A stretch of DNA of 64,000 nucleotides. It comes from Zanthoxylum bungeanum. Its lineage: Eukaryota > Streptophyta > Magnoliopsida > Sapindales > Rutaceae. Location of the stretch: positions 56,695 to 120,694 of the forward strand of contig SKCR01047756.1 of the NCBI GenBank assembly GCA_019454045.1, read 5' to 3'. Below are positions 1-11,317 of this stretch, one piece after another. The notes below the pieces were generated by a model. That model saw nothing but the letters and a program-made list of their open reading frames with translations, ran no database searches and had not been told where the DNA came from. The translations under genes were made by a program, and so were the position numbers. The stretch's first letter is position 1. Every line of letters begins with the position of its first letter.

Positions 1-135
1 GTCTAACATAGATCAATCACTTAAAGTATCAGATAAAAACACATCAAGAGTTTATCGTTTCTAGGATTTCACCCTAAAGCAAGCGATTTCATCATTGGAC
101 TTATGCCTAACTATTAAGGACTAAAAACAAACAAT

Positions 136-232
136 TTTTTCTTTTTTTTTTTTTTTTCTTTTTTTTTTTCTTTTTTTTTTTTTCCTTTTCTTTTCTTTTC
201 TTTTCTTTTCTTTTTCCATTTTTTTTTGGCCC
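136..232. repeat. T-rich low-complexity tract
   Basis: Long runs of T broken by single C, becoming a TTTTC repeat at about 190-210. The lysine-rich frame read from its complement is an artefact of the A-rich strand. It could be the decayed poly(A) of a retroposon, but no attached body was recognised. Confidence 0.85.
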
Positions 233-1786
233 ACCATGGTCTTTCTATCATTGCCGTAAAATTTTTTGTTTCTCGACTTCTTTTTCCCGATATCCATGTT
301 TGCTAAACTCTTTTTGACAAATCTTTCTTTCTTCTCTAACAACGGATATCTATGATGGCTTTTAAGACACAGGGGTTAACATGATGCATGTATGCATGAG
401 ATGCATGTAATATATAAGCCCATAAAAATTTTATACTAGTTGGCCCATTATCATTTTAAAGTATTCAATCACACTATTGCGAGATGCAAACTTATCCCGG
501 TTGAAAAGACCCAACAGGTTTACACTTTGCGATAACATTGCTAAACAACTTCAAATGATAAGAGGCCCAAACATAAGATGGCCCATCGGCATTTTAGAAT
601 CTTTTGGCCCAACTGTCATAAAGCACGAACTCGTCCCAGTTTAAATGGCCCAACAAGCCCATACCTCATGACAAAAAGTCCAACTGATTCTAAATGATGA
701 TGTTCCTAAACGCAAGCATAAAGAAATAATTTCTACTAGTTCTACGACTACGGTTCACATGTGGGTTTACATGAGTGTAGACAAAGGCTCTCGCTGGCGA
801 AGGATTGCCCACAACTAGGACTCCCCACTCAAGGGTTCGGGCGACCAAGTGAGCACACCTTTTTTATACCTTACGGTACGTGCCAATGAGCTATGGTGCG
901 TGACTGACTGTCAAATGGAATTCCCATTGTAGATTCCCCAGATGGAGGGTGGAGGGAACTCTTTTAAATACCCAAGCCTCTTAGGCTCTTATCGTTTGGT
1001 GACAAGAATAAACAACGAGTCATCCACATTAGTCCATCACAGTAAGCTACGAGTACATGATTATCTAGGTGTCTTCACAGCTTTTCCTTATAGAAAGGTA
1101 GTGAATGAAGGAATACACCAAACCATTACCAAGCTTTAATAGTACCTTTGATTAAACCACTTTCAACTCACGGTAAACATGGTTAACTAAAGCACAAATC
1201 ATAATCATTACAAGACATTATTTCGGGGCCAATTCTCTATCCCCGGTGGAGTTTCCAGACTGTAGGACATAGAAATCGGCAATGCTATTCTAGGCTCGCG
1301 GCCTAGTTAGGAGTACGGAATAGCCCGCGGGGGAACTAAACCAGAGAAATAACATGGAGTCGCCACCCGGTGTGAACCGAGACAAGATTTAAGGCCGCAC
1401 TCACCCCTCGCAAGGGAAGACCTCAAACCTGTTGGGTTCGGAATGGTCCCTTACTTATGTCACTTGTAATGATGTGATTTATGCAATATCTTAACCGAAT
1501 CTACGCAACATGCTTAAGAACAACCTATATCTAGTTCATGTTTATAAAGATAAATCCTATGTCTAAGTTTTCATGTTTGAAAAGTAAGTTATCACCACGA
1601 CAATTTCATAATTTAATCATATAATACGGAAAGCAAATAACAACCTAAACATAATGCAAATCCCAACGCAAAATATTTTAACCATGCTTAAAAATAAACA
1701 ACTAAATTATACTTAAATAATAAATAACATATTAGACTAAATCATGAACAAATACAAAGTTTGGATGAAACAAAATACGTGTCTCT

Positions 1787-1882
1787 CAAGTGGTACGTGG
1801 CATTGTATCCCGAGTGCAAACCGCAATACCATCTATTTGGATTACACTATGAAATTTATGTCCTGGTTTCCATCTGATATAC
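1787..1882. repeat. Block resembling the copia leader at 6798-6893
   Basis: Both blocks run through the same landmarks in the same order: GGTACGTGG, TTGTATCCCG, GCAAACC, ACTATG(G/A)AATTTATGTCC, GTTTCCATC and ATATACCA, with scattered substitutions between them. In the second copy this lies in the untranslated leader between gag and the primer site of the minus-strand copia element. The first copy is therefore probably a leader fragment of a related element in the same orientation. Confidence 0.6.
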
Positions 1883-3353
1883 CACAAGAAAGAACACATA
1901 TCCATTCACCCAACGGCCACAACACAAATCAACTAACGACTCTCATGCGAAGTAAATTTAATAAATAACCAAAAGACGAATGAAAATAAATAAAAGAGGT
2001 GCCCTCAGGCCTAACCTTTAATGTCGCTTCTTGGAAGTGCGTTACACGGCCGTTGGAAGGGTTGATGATCCGCAACTCCTCCGGTTCACTAACTCAACCT
2101 TTTCCTTCGTTGTTTCGTTGTTTGGGCTGCTGTTTTCACTCCGTTTCGATGTTATTTTCGTTGTATTTTCTGGTCACTGATTTTTGGTAATTTAGGGGAC
2201 TGTTTTGACGTGTTTGGAGGGGTATTGGGCTACTGTTTTATTTGGTTTTGAGGGGGAATTCTGAGCAATTTTTTGTGCAGTTTCAGGGTGTTTTCTGAAC
2301 AGTTTTAAGGGCTATTTATGCGGTAATTGGCTGGCAGTGCAGTGGGTTATGTCTCAGTAATTTGAGGGGCTGAACATGGAGCAGTTTAGGCGTGATTTAC
2401 TGGCAGGTTTGTGGCAGTGAGTTGAGCTATATGTGAAAGGGATTTACACTAAGGCTATGGCTGATGCGTTGAGGCAAGGGTTACGTGAGGGCAATTTGGC
2501 ATGAGTGTCTTGGCTTTTATTGATGAGTTGAAGGGCTGGTCAGGTTTGTAACGTGTATGCTGCGTGGCTTTGAGGGAAGCGATAGCTGATGTGTTGAGAA
2601 GGCAGTGGCGTGTTGGGTCAAATGCGTGGAGTTGGCTGGTGAAGGCAAGGGGGAGTGAGGGTAATTTAGCGTGAGTGAGGGAAGCGAGCCAAGAGTTATT
2701 AGGGTTTAGAGTTGTGAGAAAAGAATAGAGAGGGGACGTGAATGCTAGGTTATTTTTTGTGTTTTCGTGAGAATGAGCCAGGGATTTAGATGTGTGGTGA
2801 AGGGTTCTTTTTATAGGCAAATGGATGAGGGCTTCCCTTATTTGAGAAGGAGAAGAATTTGTGCATTAAAGGGAATATCTTTTAAATTAGTATGTGATAA
2901 GGAAATCTTTTAATTATGGAAGTGATTTGATTTAATTTGATTTATTCTCTTTTAGTTAGGGATATGATTTAGTTTAATTAGGCAAGGGATCCATGGGATT
3001 TGATTTGTATCTTTTAATTAGGGAATGTGATTTGTCTTGATTAGGGAGATGATTTATTTAATTTTGGAATGAGATTTAATTTAATTTAATTTAATTGGAT
3101 TTAATTTGTGACATGTGTTTTAAATATTTTTAATTATTTTTGGATGTGATTTAATGGGCTTGGGCTAGGTGGGCGTGGTGTGTGTCTTTCGGGGTTTGGG
3201 CTAAGGATGTGTTTTGAAACAGAGGTCCAACAAGCGAACCCAAAGCTAATCCAGCGAATTAAATCCAACAGAAATGTCCATTCTTGACTCTTCCCTTCCG
3301 ACGTCCGTTGCGGCTTCCACAATTAAAGAGGTAATGTCTCCATGTGAGACTCA

Positions 3354-4646
3354 TCATCGGGACTTATATGTAAAAATGTAGTGCCTACACTTCCCATCTG
3401 CTCCCCTCTTCCTCTTGCAGACTGAGTTGGAGTACATAGACTCCATCTCTAGGTTCATGGCTTTGAGCCGTTCCTCTTTGTCAGAATCATCTATTGCACT
3501 ATGATAGGTTAATGGATCATCTATACCATCGATGGATGGGATAACTTGTGCCTCTCCAACCCCAAGGAAGCGATTAGAATGTCGTACAACCCTCCCACTG
3601 CATCTAGGTGGTAGATCATTCTGAAGAACTTGCATCTGACACTCAGATGTTGAATGTGCTATATATTTGTCAACTGTCATTGATGATGGAGTGCTGGTCG
3701 AACCAGCAAGTAACTCTTGAGTAACACTTTACTTCGAGGCTTGAACACCCTCATATAGTCCTCCTCTAGAAACGTAGCATTTGTCAATACAAAAACTTTG
3801 TTATCTTCAGGGCAATAGAAGAATCCACCCCTAGTCTCATTAGAATAGCCTACAAAATAGGCAAACCTGAGAACGTGGCTCCAATTATATAGTCTTATTC
3901 TTCCGCACATGTGCTGGACACCCCCATATGCGGAAATATTGTAAACTAGTTTTACAACAACTCCACAACTCTCATGGAGTCTTAGGAACAGACTTAGATG
4001 GAACTACATTAAGGATATGTATTTCACTTTGTAACGCATATCCCCAAAACGAACTAGGTAGTGAGATATAACTAAACATAGATCTCATCATGTTTAGTAG
4101 GGTCTGATTTCTCCTTTCTACAACACCATTTTGCTGTGGTGTTCCAAGCGCTGTGAGCTAGGATACTATCCCATGCCCAACTAAGAATTCCTCAAAATCT
4201 CTGTCAATGTATTCTCCTCCACGATCTGATCATAGAGTCTTGATTGTTTTATCTAACTGGTTCTCAACCTCAGCACGATACTCTTTGAACTTTTCAAAAG
4301 TATCTGACTTGTGCTGTATTAGGTAAACATACCCATATCTGGAATAATCGTCAATGAATGTGACAAAATATTCTTAACCACCTCAGGCTCTTACATTCAT
4401 CGGTTCGTAAATGTCCGAATGTATAAGCTCTAGTGGTTGACTGGCTCTTATACCTTTTCCAATCAAAGGTCTTTTGGTCATTTTTCATTCTAAAAAGGAT
4501 TCGTAGACTGGTAAAGTTCGGAGCTTTAACTGGTTTAAGACTCAGTTCTTTATCAATCTGTCTATCCGGTCAAGGATGATATGACCAAGTCTAAGATGCC
4601 ACGGATATGTGTCATCATGAGAAATCTTTTGCCGTTTAGTTTTAGG
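3354..4646 (-). pseudogene. Copia integrase and start of downstream pol, broken
   Basis: Reading the minus strand gives a copia integrase core: a motif like LELIHSD, then FIDDYSRYGYVYL, then a stretch resembling SDRGGEYIDRDFEEFL and a PQQNGVVERRNQTLL box, which carry the usual D, D and E positions of the catalytic triad. After that come the WGYAL segment and the C-terminal region ending with a fragment like RGADGK that in intact elements leads into reverse transcriptase. At least five stops or shifts interrupt it, and the coding homology ends at about 3354. It would join viral-type DNA to the chromosome in an intact element; here it cannot be made whole. The D-D-E assignment is from alignment by eye. 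Confidence 0.75.
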
Positions 4647-5191
4647 TTACTCAACCTTAAATATTTCAGCATTGAGCAATGACTTATGTGTTAACGGTCT
4701 TAACATATACAAGTTATTTTCTGAGTTTCCTGTGCATATAGTTAATCCATTTCTACAATTTATAACTAAATTGCTATTAAAAGGAATTGAATAACCATCA
4801 TCGAAAAGTTTAGAAATAGAAATCAAATTCAAGCGAAAACCATGACTGAATAACACATTGTTCAAATTTAAATAACTATTATTTGTAAAATTTAAACTAG
4901 AAACTCCCGCTGCTTTTACTGAAACGGCATCCCATGTCCCGACCCTCATGCTGTAGTCACCTTCAGTAAGGTCCCTCCATGAGTCAAGTAGCTGCAACAA
5001 ACATGGTTAGTGGCTCTAGAATCAACAATCCATGTGGATTTATCATCCTCCACTAATAGAGTTTCGATAACGAGTAAATCATATTTACATGTATCCTTTT
5101 TCTCCTTCAGCTCAACGAGGTATTTAGGACAATTCCTTTTCCAATTCCCGTCCCTGTTGCAGTGGAAACACTTTCCCTTGGGTTTGGCATC
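4647..5191 (-). pseudogene. Copia zinc knuckle and aspartic protease, inactivated
   Basis: Downstream of the gag stop the same frame continues into a CCHC zinc knuckle, CFHCNRDGNWKRNC (about 5158-5117), where the expected histidine is asparagine (AAT instead of CAT-type codon). It is followed by the retropepsin-like region with WIVDSRATNHVC at about 5030-4995: the catalytic DSG is DSR (a GGA to AGA change). The rest (4647-5000) matches the copia protease body, with motifs such as WRDLTEGDYSMRVG and NLISISKLFDDGY. Both nucleic-acid binding by the knuckle and cleavage by the protease should be lost. A single TAG separates this part from gag. Confidence 0.8.
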
Positions 5192-5908
5192 CTAGGAGCC
5201 TTTCTTGTTGTTCTTCTTCATGGGCTTAGCCTTAGCCTTCCCTATGTTATTCTTCTTCATCTTTGCAGATTTAGAAGACTCGGCAATATTTGCCTCAGCA
5301 CTGGGTTTACATAGATCAACAAGCATGGACTCGTATAGGGTGAGTTCATTTAGCAACTGTGTCAAAGTAAAAGTCAACTTGTTCATAACATAGTTGCTTT
5401 TAAAACGCAGGAAACTCTTCGGAAGAGTTTCCATAATCATGGTCACCTGGCTACGCTTGTTAATACGAGCTTCATGGGTTTCAGCAGTGTTGAGATAGGT
5501 CATCATCCTCAAGACGTGCTCTCGGACTGATGTCCCATCCTTCATCCTAGCAATCATCGCTGAGACCACGGCCTCATGACGTTGACGCTCCGAAGGCTGC
5601 CCGAACATGCCCTGCAATGACTTCATCACTTGAGATGCTGAAACCATAGGTTCATGCTTTACAACAAGAACATCAGACATTCCTACTAGCAAGTAGCAGT
5701 GGGCTTTCTCATTAGCTGCGACCCATTTCTGGTAGGTATCGCACACAGCTTGGTTAGTATTTCTGGCCGGCTCGGGAGGACACTCCTCCATCAGGACAAA
5801 CTTTAGGTCTTCACAGACCAAGATGGCGTTCATGTTACTTTTCCACTTAACATAGTTTTCTCCCGTTAATTTTTCATTTGAGAGTATTGAAATAATTGGA
5901 GAAACCAT
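5192..5908 (-). pseudogene. Copia gag (UBN2/retrotran_gag type)
   Basis: A copia capsid-type gag of about 238 residues from an ATG at about 5908 (MVSPIISILSNEKLTGENYV). The frame can be extended 60 bases upstream, but only from a TTG and without homology, so the ATG is preferred. The N-terminal segment with LTGENYVKWKSNM and the following helix-rich domain are the usual UBN2-family signature, and the C-terminal end is lysine- and asparagine-rich (KKNNIGKAKAKPMKKN). It ends at a TAG that looks like a single mutation, because the zinc knuckle follows in the same frame. Gag would form the virus-like particle in the cytoplasm. This is the longest undamaged coding stretch of copy 1. Confidence 0.8.
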
Positions 5909-7569
5909 GGCTGAAAAATGAAATAAACATGCATTTAACATTAATCGCATACTAAAATCATCAAACAATATTGGTATAAATTAAACATAATGTATGAACC
6001 ATGAATAACGAATTAGAAACCTAACAGAATTACTATGCCACAGAAAATTTATCATCCCACAAGTAAGTGTCGCCGTAGGGTAGGTCAAGTACTTGCATGA
6101 TAAATCGAGAAAATCTTAGTCGATTATATATACGGGAATAACTCTTATTCCATATTAAAAAACTATAGTTTGATTTGATCAAAGAATTTTATTAACATTT
6201 AATTATTCCTTTGTGAGTGTGACCCGCCGTTTCGGGATCCTTGGACTTAACAAGTGAAGTGCCGCCGTAGGGTAGGTCAGTTCACAAGATACATCTAGAA
6301 TCTATATCCTCTCGGAATCCAAACCTGATATTGACCCAAAATGGACACCATCCGTAGGGGGACGAAAGCAAAACCATCTCGAGGCGCCTTTTGAATCTCA
6401 CGTTTTTGGACTAACAACAGAGATCGTGGGATATACTGTCGCATATCCCTCTCCCCACACTATTTTAAAATTAAGGTTTCTATTTATAAAATATCTAATA
6501 TTTTAATATAACTAGTGCGAATAAATTTATGGCGGCTAAATCATAACTCTTATTTACACTAGTACACTATTAGTGACCTAACCAATTTTAACTCTTAAAA
6601 TATGTATCATAATTTCCATTAGTCTCTACTAATTTATTACTCAATTAAACTAATTTACTAGAGTGGTATTAGTGACCTATTATATTTTGACTTTTAAAAT
6701 ACTAGAACACTAATAGGTTTAAAATTTTTAGAATCCTAAAATGGTCAAGATATATATTAAACTATTTAATAATATTTTAATGCGTTGTAAAATCCAATGG
6801 TACGTGGACTTGTATCCCGTGCAAACCACATTACCGTCCATTCAAATTCGACTATGGAATTTATGTCCGAGTTTCCATCCTATATACCAATGGAATTTAT
6901 TATGCACTTATTAAGCCCAATATATTAGAATTCAAATTTTAAACCATAAAACAATTAATCCAATTAATTATTTTTCCATGCATATTATATTCTAATTTAA
7001 ATATTTTAAATCACATAAAATCATATTTTATGTCTATAATGATTCCAATGCATGTTATGGCATGTGAACTGTAGGAGTACACCCTAAGCTATATGACATG
7101 TTATCCAAACAATTCGAATTAAACTTACATATAACAAAAAAAAATTTATTTTTGCATTGACTGATCTCTTATTTTTCCTATACTAATCTAATTAGTATAA
7201 AATTACCCAAGGCATCCATTGGTCTTCAATTCACACTCCAAGGTGGTGTTTACTCCTTTTGCGACTTCGGTGCTCCAAATTACAACAATTGAAATTTTAC
7301 ATTGCAAAAAATAAAAATACAACAATTGTAAACAATGGCCTTATGGCCTTACATCCCAAAAACAAAACTAACAATAAAATAAGAGCCGGAAAAATTTACG
7401 ACCAATGTAAAATCCATTCATCACATGAAAACTAATAATCATTCATCATTGGATATTATTTTGTGCCTACTCATCTAAACATGCATATAAATATTTATAA
7501 CTCATATAACATATTAAAAACAGTAACTTTAAATGAAAAAGAGAAGGGTTAAGAACATTTTTCAACCTT
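5909..7569 (-). other. Long untranslated leader of copia copy 1
   Basis: About 1.66 kb between primer site and gag with no coding potential. It contains two copies of GCCGTAGGGTAGGTCA with similar surroundings (about 6070 and 6265) and the block at 6798-6893 that recurs at 1787-1882. Long leaders with such short repeats are typical of some plant copia lineages; a packaging role is possible but inferred. Confidence 0.6.
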
Positions 7570-7582
7570 GCTCTCGATGCCA
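7570..7582 (-). other. Primer-binding site, initiator tRNA-Met like
   Basis: On the minus strand the bases next to the 5' LTR read TGGCATCGAGAGC, close to the canonical TGGTATCAGAGC complementary to the 3' end of initiator tRNA-Met, with one substitution and one inserted base. It lies 2 bases from the LTR end. Confidence 0.65.
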
Positions 7583-7584
7583 AT

Positions 7585-9303
7585 TGTATGAAAAGCTTTG
7601 CTTGCGCAGCGGAAACGTCTTAGGCACACAGATCGGACTTAAGACTTTTTCTGCTCTTCCCTTGAACTGCCAAATGTTACTGCCACCACCACTGAAATGT
7701 TGCCTCAGTTTTATATAAAATTCCAGCTCTGAAACAGCCCAGAACAGTCCCTGAATAGCCCCGAACAGCCGGACAAAAACTGAACTGTTTTGTACTCGAT
7801 TCACGCCTAACGCACTGAAGAAACAGTTCCTGAAATGCGTGGACTATGGCTATGTTTAAGTTCTGATTTTTCACTTGAAAATAGCCCCAACACAGCCCCA
7901 AAACACCACAAAATGTTCCCAAAAAAAAAAACTAGATTAAAATGAAACCAAACCGAGTTCCAATTCACCAAGTAAAGGGCGGCAGTGAGCAAAACAAAGC
8001 CTCACTGTCGAGTACAATAAGAATGAGAAGAAGATAATTATTTGTTTGACACCACAAAGTCTTCCGAACTATATCTCGTTACCAACGAAAACTTGTGTGG
8101 GCAACACTCACAAAATAATCCATAAACATTTCAGAGATTTAATCACACTTGGTGTTTGTTTTTAATTTCTTCTTGTTCTTTCTTTTGGTTTTGTCTCAAC
8201 TTTTGAGAGAGAAGAAGAAGAAGAAGAAGAAGAAGAAGAAGAAGAAGAAGAAGAAGAAGAAGAAGAAAGAAGAAGAAGAAGAAGAAGAGAAGAAGAAGAA
8301 AAAAGAAGAAGAAGAAGAAGAAGAAAATTGAATAATTAACACCCATTCAAAATATTTAACTTCCAAAATAATGCCAAGGTTTCCAAAACCCATAAAATTT
8401 AAAAATTCCAAATTCACCCTTTTATTTAAATAAATTTGGAATTCATAATTTGACCTTACATTAAATCATATCTTATATAATTTAATACATGTGTATAACA
8501 TCATATATTTAACAAAACCATATCTTAACTTTTAATATAAAGTTCAAGTGTGACAAAATAATATTATTAATCATATTAATAATATTTATACCTTTGTGAG
8601 TATATAATTAGACTATCCAATTATACTAAATCCATTATAGTATATCGAGCTAGCATGGGGACCTATGGTTCTGAGCTCCAATAATCTCGAAATATTAATT
8701 AGGCTCTTAAATCTATGTAAAACGTTTCCAGCTACACAACAGACCATGCCCCCAAAGTACATAGCTATTGGTCGGGACTACTACACCAACCTCACCTTTG
8801 TAAATCAAAGGACATAGTCTGCCATGCAGGAGTTCGTAGTACACTAAGGATTAAGATCAATCCATATATGACCATCTAGTAGATTGAAATGACGTTCTTT
8901 GTTTAATGGATGTTATAAGAATTTCATTTCCATCTGGGTCCAGTCCTATATAATCATATCATACAAAGTGCCTCCATTCTCATGTCTCTACATGGACGAT
9001 CTCGGATTAAGGTCGCCATACAAATATAGAATGGGCCATAGCTATAGATAAACCACAAACAAAGTACCCTCTTTGTTTGCTCTCTATGGACTATTTAATA
9101 TTACTAACTTCAGACTTAAATCCTCTTGTCTATGACACCCATACACTAAGTCTGAAGGCACATAAGTAATCTAGGGTATATTAGATAATTTATAATATGT
9201 GAAAATTAAAAAAACACTTTGCTAAATGAATAATGCATCATTTTATTTCAAAACATATAAAACTGTTTACATTACATGCAGCTCTAAGGCATATATCCCG
9301 ACA
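7585..9303 (-). repeat. 5' LTR of copia copy 1
   Basis: 1,719 bp beginning TGTATGAAAAGC and ending ATATCCCGACA on the plus strand, i.e. TGTCGGGATATATGCC...CATACA on the element strand, with TG..CA termini. The GCGCAGCGGAAAC motif close to the primer-site end recurs in the same position in the other copia LTRs at 36726 and 42486. A (GAA)n microsatellite lies inside. The partner 3' LTR is not in the window. Confidence 0.75.
8204..8328. repeat. (GAA)n microsatellite
   Basis: About 125 bases of GAA/AAG units with a few interruptions (GAAAG, GAGAAG, AAAAAG), inside the copia copy 1 LTR. All frames crossing it give homopolymer-like peptides (K/E/R or S/F/L) that are not genes. Confidence 0.95.
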
Positions 9304-10263
9304 ATAAGGTGCCATAGTCATCGCTCGAGGATATATTTGTGAAACTTTGTACAAGACTCATGTGCATTGACCGGCGTAAACACACACGTATAACGCAAGC
9401 GCACGTATCGTTCAAGTAGTATAAAATATCGATCCCACGAGGACTTAATTCCTACTGTTGTTATTAATTATTGAATCTATTTATTTACAAATATCTAATT
9501 AAAGGGAGAATAGAATTGATTGCTTGATTGATTTGGTTGATTGTAGATTTGCTAAATAAATAAATAAAAAGATAAAAGAAAATACTAAGGAAAATAAAAG
9601 ACACAAAGTTCTTAAGGTTGTGAATTCTTTTAATATCATTTAAAAGATGAAGTGATTATTTTATGTTTGTGTAATAAATCAGTTTACTAACCTGGAACAC
9701 TAAATTATGTAAAAGCCTCTTCCGATGGTCAACTACAAATACCCAGTATAATCCAATTGAACCATATTCCTATGTCAACCACATTACCTGGATTCATTAA
9801 GTCTAAGTTCCAATTATGGCTACCCCCGCCCAACAGGTATATTCCTATCCTGTAAGGAAATCTATTAAAGGTTATCTATCCTCAAGGAAGATCGTGGGCT
9901 ATTAAGTCTAAGGCTGAAACCTAAAATCCCTATGTCTAGTTCATTTTAGATTTACCATATCAATCTTATTGGTGATCAGACAATAAGAAGCATTAAGCTT
10001 AAGACTTAATAAGTAAACCTATAAATTACCCAAACTATAAAATAATCCCTTATAAACTAGTGATATTAAAAGTCATCACAACCCCTAGATAACTAACACA
10101 TAACTAGGACTAATAAAAACATAAAATAAAAAACATAAAAATAAAACATAAAATAAAAATACTGAAAAGTAAAATAAAATAAAATGTTAAGGTAAAAGGA
10201 ATTATTTCTACTATTACTTATTTAGATATCTCCCATTAAAATAATATATAAACTTGTAATTAT

Positions 10264-10365
10264 AACCAGCCATAAAGGCGGAACCAAAATAACCAGCCAT
10301 AAAGGCGGAACCAAAATAACCAGCCATAAAGGCGGAACCAAAATAACCAGCCATAAAGGCGGAAT
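10264..10365. repeat. 27-bp tandem repeat, about four copies
   Basis: Unit AACCAGCCATAAAGGCGGAA plus CCAAAAT, repeated nearly perfectly. The corresponding place in the related LTRs (51390-51520 and 59170-59310) holds only diverged CCAACCAGCCATATAGGCGG-like units spaced about 50 bases apart, so this LTR has a local expansion. The frame PPLWLVILV that crosses it is a repeat artefact. Confidence 0.9.
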
Positions 10366-10753
10366 ATATGTTTTATTACCAACCGACCAATCTGGCGGTA
10401 TCCTGATTAAGTCCAATTTAAATAGTAAATATATTATTTTTAAGGGAGATTAATCTAAATAGTAATAGTAAAAGAAATTACCTTTCACCCGAACATAAGG
10501 AAATTACCTCATCATGGTAAATAGTAAAAACTGTAAAAAGTAAATAGTAAATAGTAAAAACTGTAAAAGAAAGTAAAAAGTAAAAATTAAATTACTATTA
10601 TTACAAAAAGTAATTAAAAATTATTTACAAAACTAAAAAAAGTAAAAACTTAAAGAGTTTAGAGAGGGAAACTCTCTCTTTAGAAGGATTTGAAGAGAGA
10701 GGATGGTACAAATTTCTGAAATCTGGTTCTGAATTTATAGGCGCGGATGGGGT

Positions 10754-10773
10754 GCGCGCGTCGCGACGCGCGC
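10754..10773. promoter_or_regulatory. 20-bp CpG palindrome near LTR promoter
   Basis: GCGCGCGTCGCGACGCGCGC is its own reverse complement. It lies about 15-20 bases upstream (element strand) of the TATA-like CTATAAAT of this LTR. A second, 14-bp palindrome GGCGTCGCGACGCC is at 11082-11095. A regulatory role is inferred from position only. Confidence 0.4.
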
Positions 10774-11317
10774 TACAGTGACACGTGTCACTTGGTGATT
10801 CGACGGCTCAGATCTTATCCGATGACGTGGCACTGTTCATGACGTCATTGCTTACGTCAGACTGATGATGTGGCACTGTTCATGACGTCATTGCTGACGT
10901 CATGCTGACGTCACTGTCGGCAACTGTCGGCACCGTTGGATGGGTGACACGTGGCATCCGGCGCACGTTAGCAAGTCCGTTGTGATGTTGACACGTGGCA
11001 CGGCGCACGTTAGCAAAGTCAAACTTTTCAAATTGTTGACCCATTGACCACGGCGCATTTTAGCAACTTCGGCGCAGGGTGGGCGTCGCGACGCCAAGGC
11101 TATGCGCGGCGCGACGCGCAGAAGACGAAATTATTCCAGTTGACGCATTTTTGACCGGTTTTGTCCCAAATTGCTTCCAGTGCTGTCCAAACTTTATTTA
11201 TCTGCAAAATAACAACAAAACACATCAAAACGTTCATAAATCTCGAGAAACAATACAAAACATTAGGTCAAATGAGTGGGAAATAGTGATATAAATACCA
11301 CTCATCACAGATATATA

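Larger units (their letters stand above)
1..3350. other. Unassigned repeat-derived DNA, no gene
   Basis: No protein domain was recognised on either strand; the short open frames here look like chance. Visible structure: a T-rich tract (about 136-232), a cluster of GGCCCA motifs (about 440-660), a GC-richer block at about 1214-1450 containing GGAGTCGCCACC of the kind seen in dicot LTR-element leaders, a block at 1787-1882 resembling the copia leader at 6798-6893, and a segment rich in T-T-A-A-T-T repeats near 2900-3130. Origin as old LTR-retrotransposon debris is inferred, not shown. Confidence 0.5.
3354..9303 (-). mobile_element. Truncated Ty1/copia retrotransposon, copy 1
   Basis: In element order: 5' LTR (9303-7585), primer site (7582-7570), a long untranslated leader (about 7569-5909), gag, protease and integrase, then a stop a short way into the region after integrase. 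Reverse transcriptase, RNase H and the 3' LTR are missing, so the element was cut at about 3350. The base just beyond the LTR (9304) is inside coding sequence of another copia element, so copy 1 probably inserted into it. Several nonsense changes and dead active-site residues show it is inactive. Confidence 0.8.
9368..11304 (-). repeat. Solo Athila-type LTR
   Basis: Begins TGACCGG and then runs through the same landmarks as the LTRs at 50349 and 58151: TATAACGCAAGCGCACGTATCGTTCAA, CGATCCCACGAGGACTTAAT, ACCTGGAACACTAAATTATG, CTCTTCCGATGGTCAACTAC, and ATATCTCCC; it ends in ACCACTCA. No internal element sequence adjoins it: copia pol flanks both sides. On the element (minus) strand a TATA-like CTATAAAT is at about 10740-10733, with a perfect CpG-rich palindrome just upstream (10754-10773). 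No clean target duplication is visible, perhaps through decay. Confidence 0.75.

Noticed and set aside
121..342. Lysine-rich basic protein frame on the minus strand
   Set aside because: Product of the T-rich tract; no domain and no gene context.
2455..2820. 121-codon minus-strand frame
   Set aside because: No recognisable domain, no conserved neighbours, and composition like non-coding repeat DNA; treated as chance.
8143..8417. Long serine, leucine, phenylalanine or lysine/glutamate-rich reading frames
   Set aside because: They are translations of the (GAA)n microsatellite in different frames.
10222..10416. Repeated PPLWLVILV peptide, at first sight a membrane repeat protein
   Set aside because: It is the 27-bp tandem repeat read in one frame inside an LTR.
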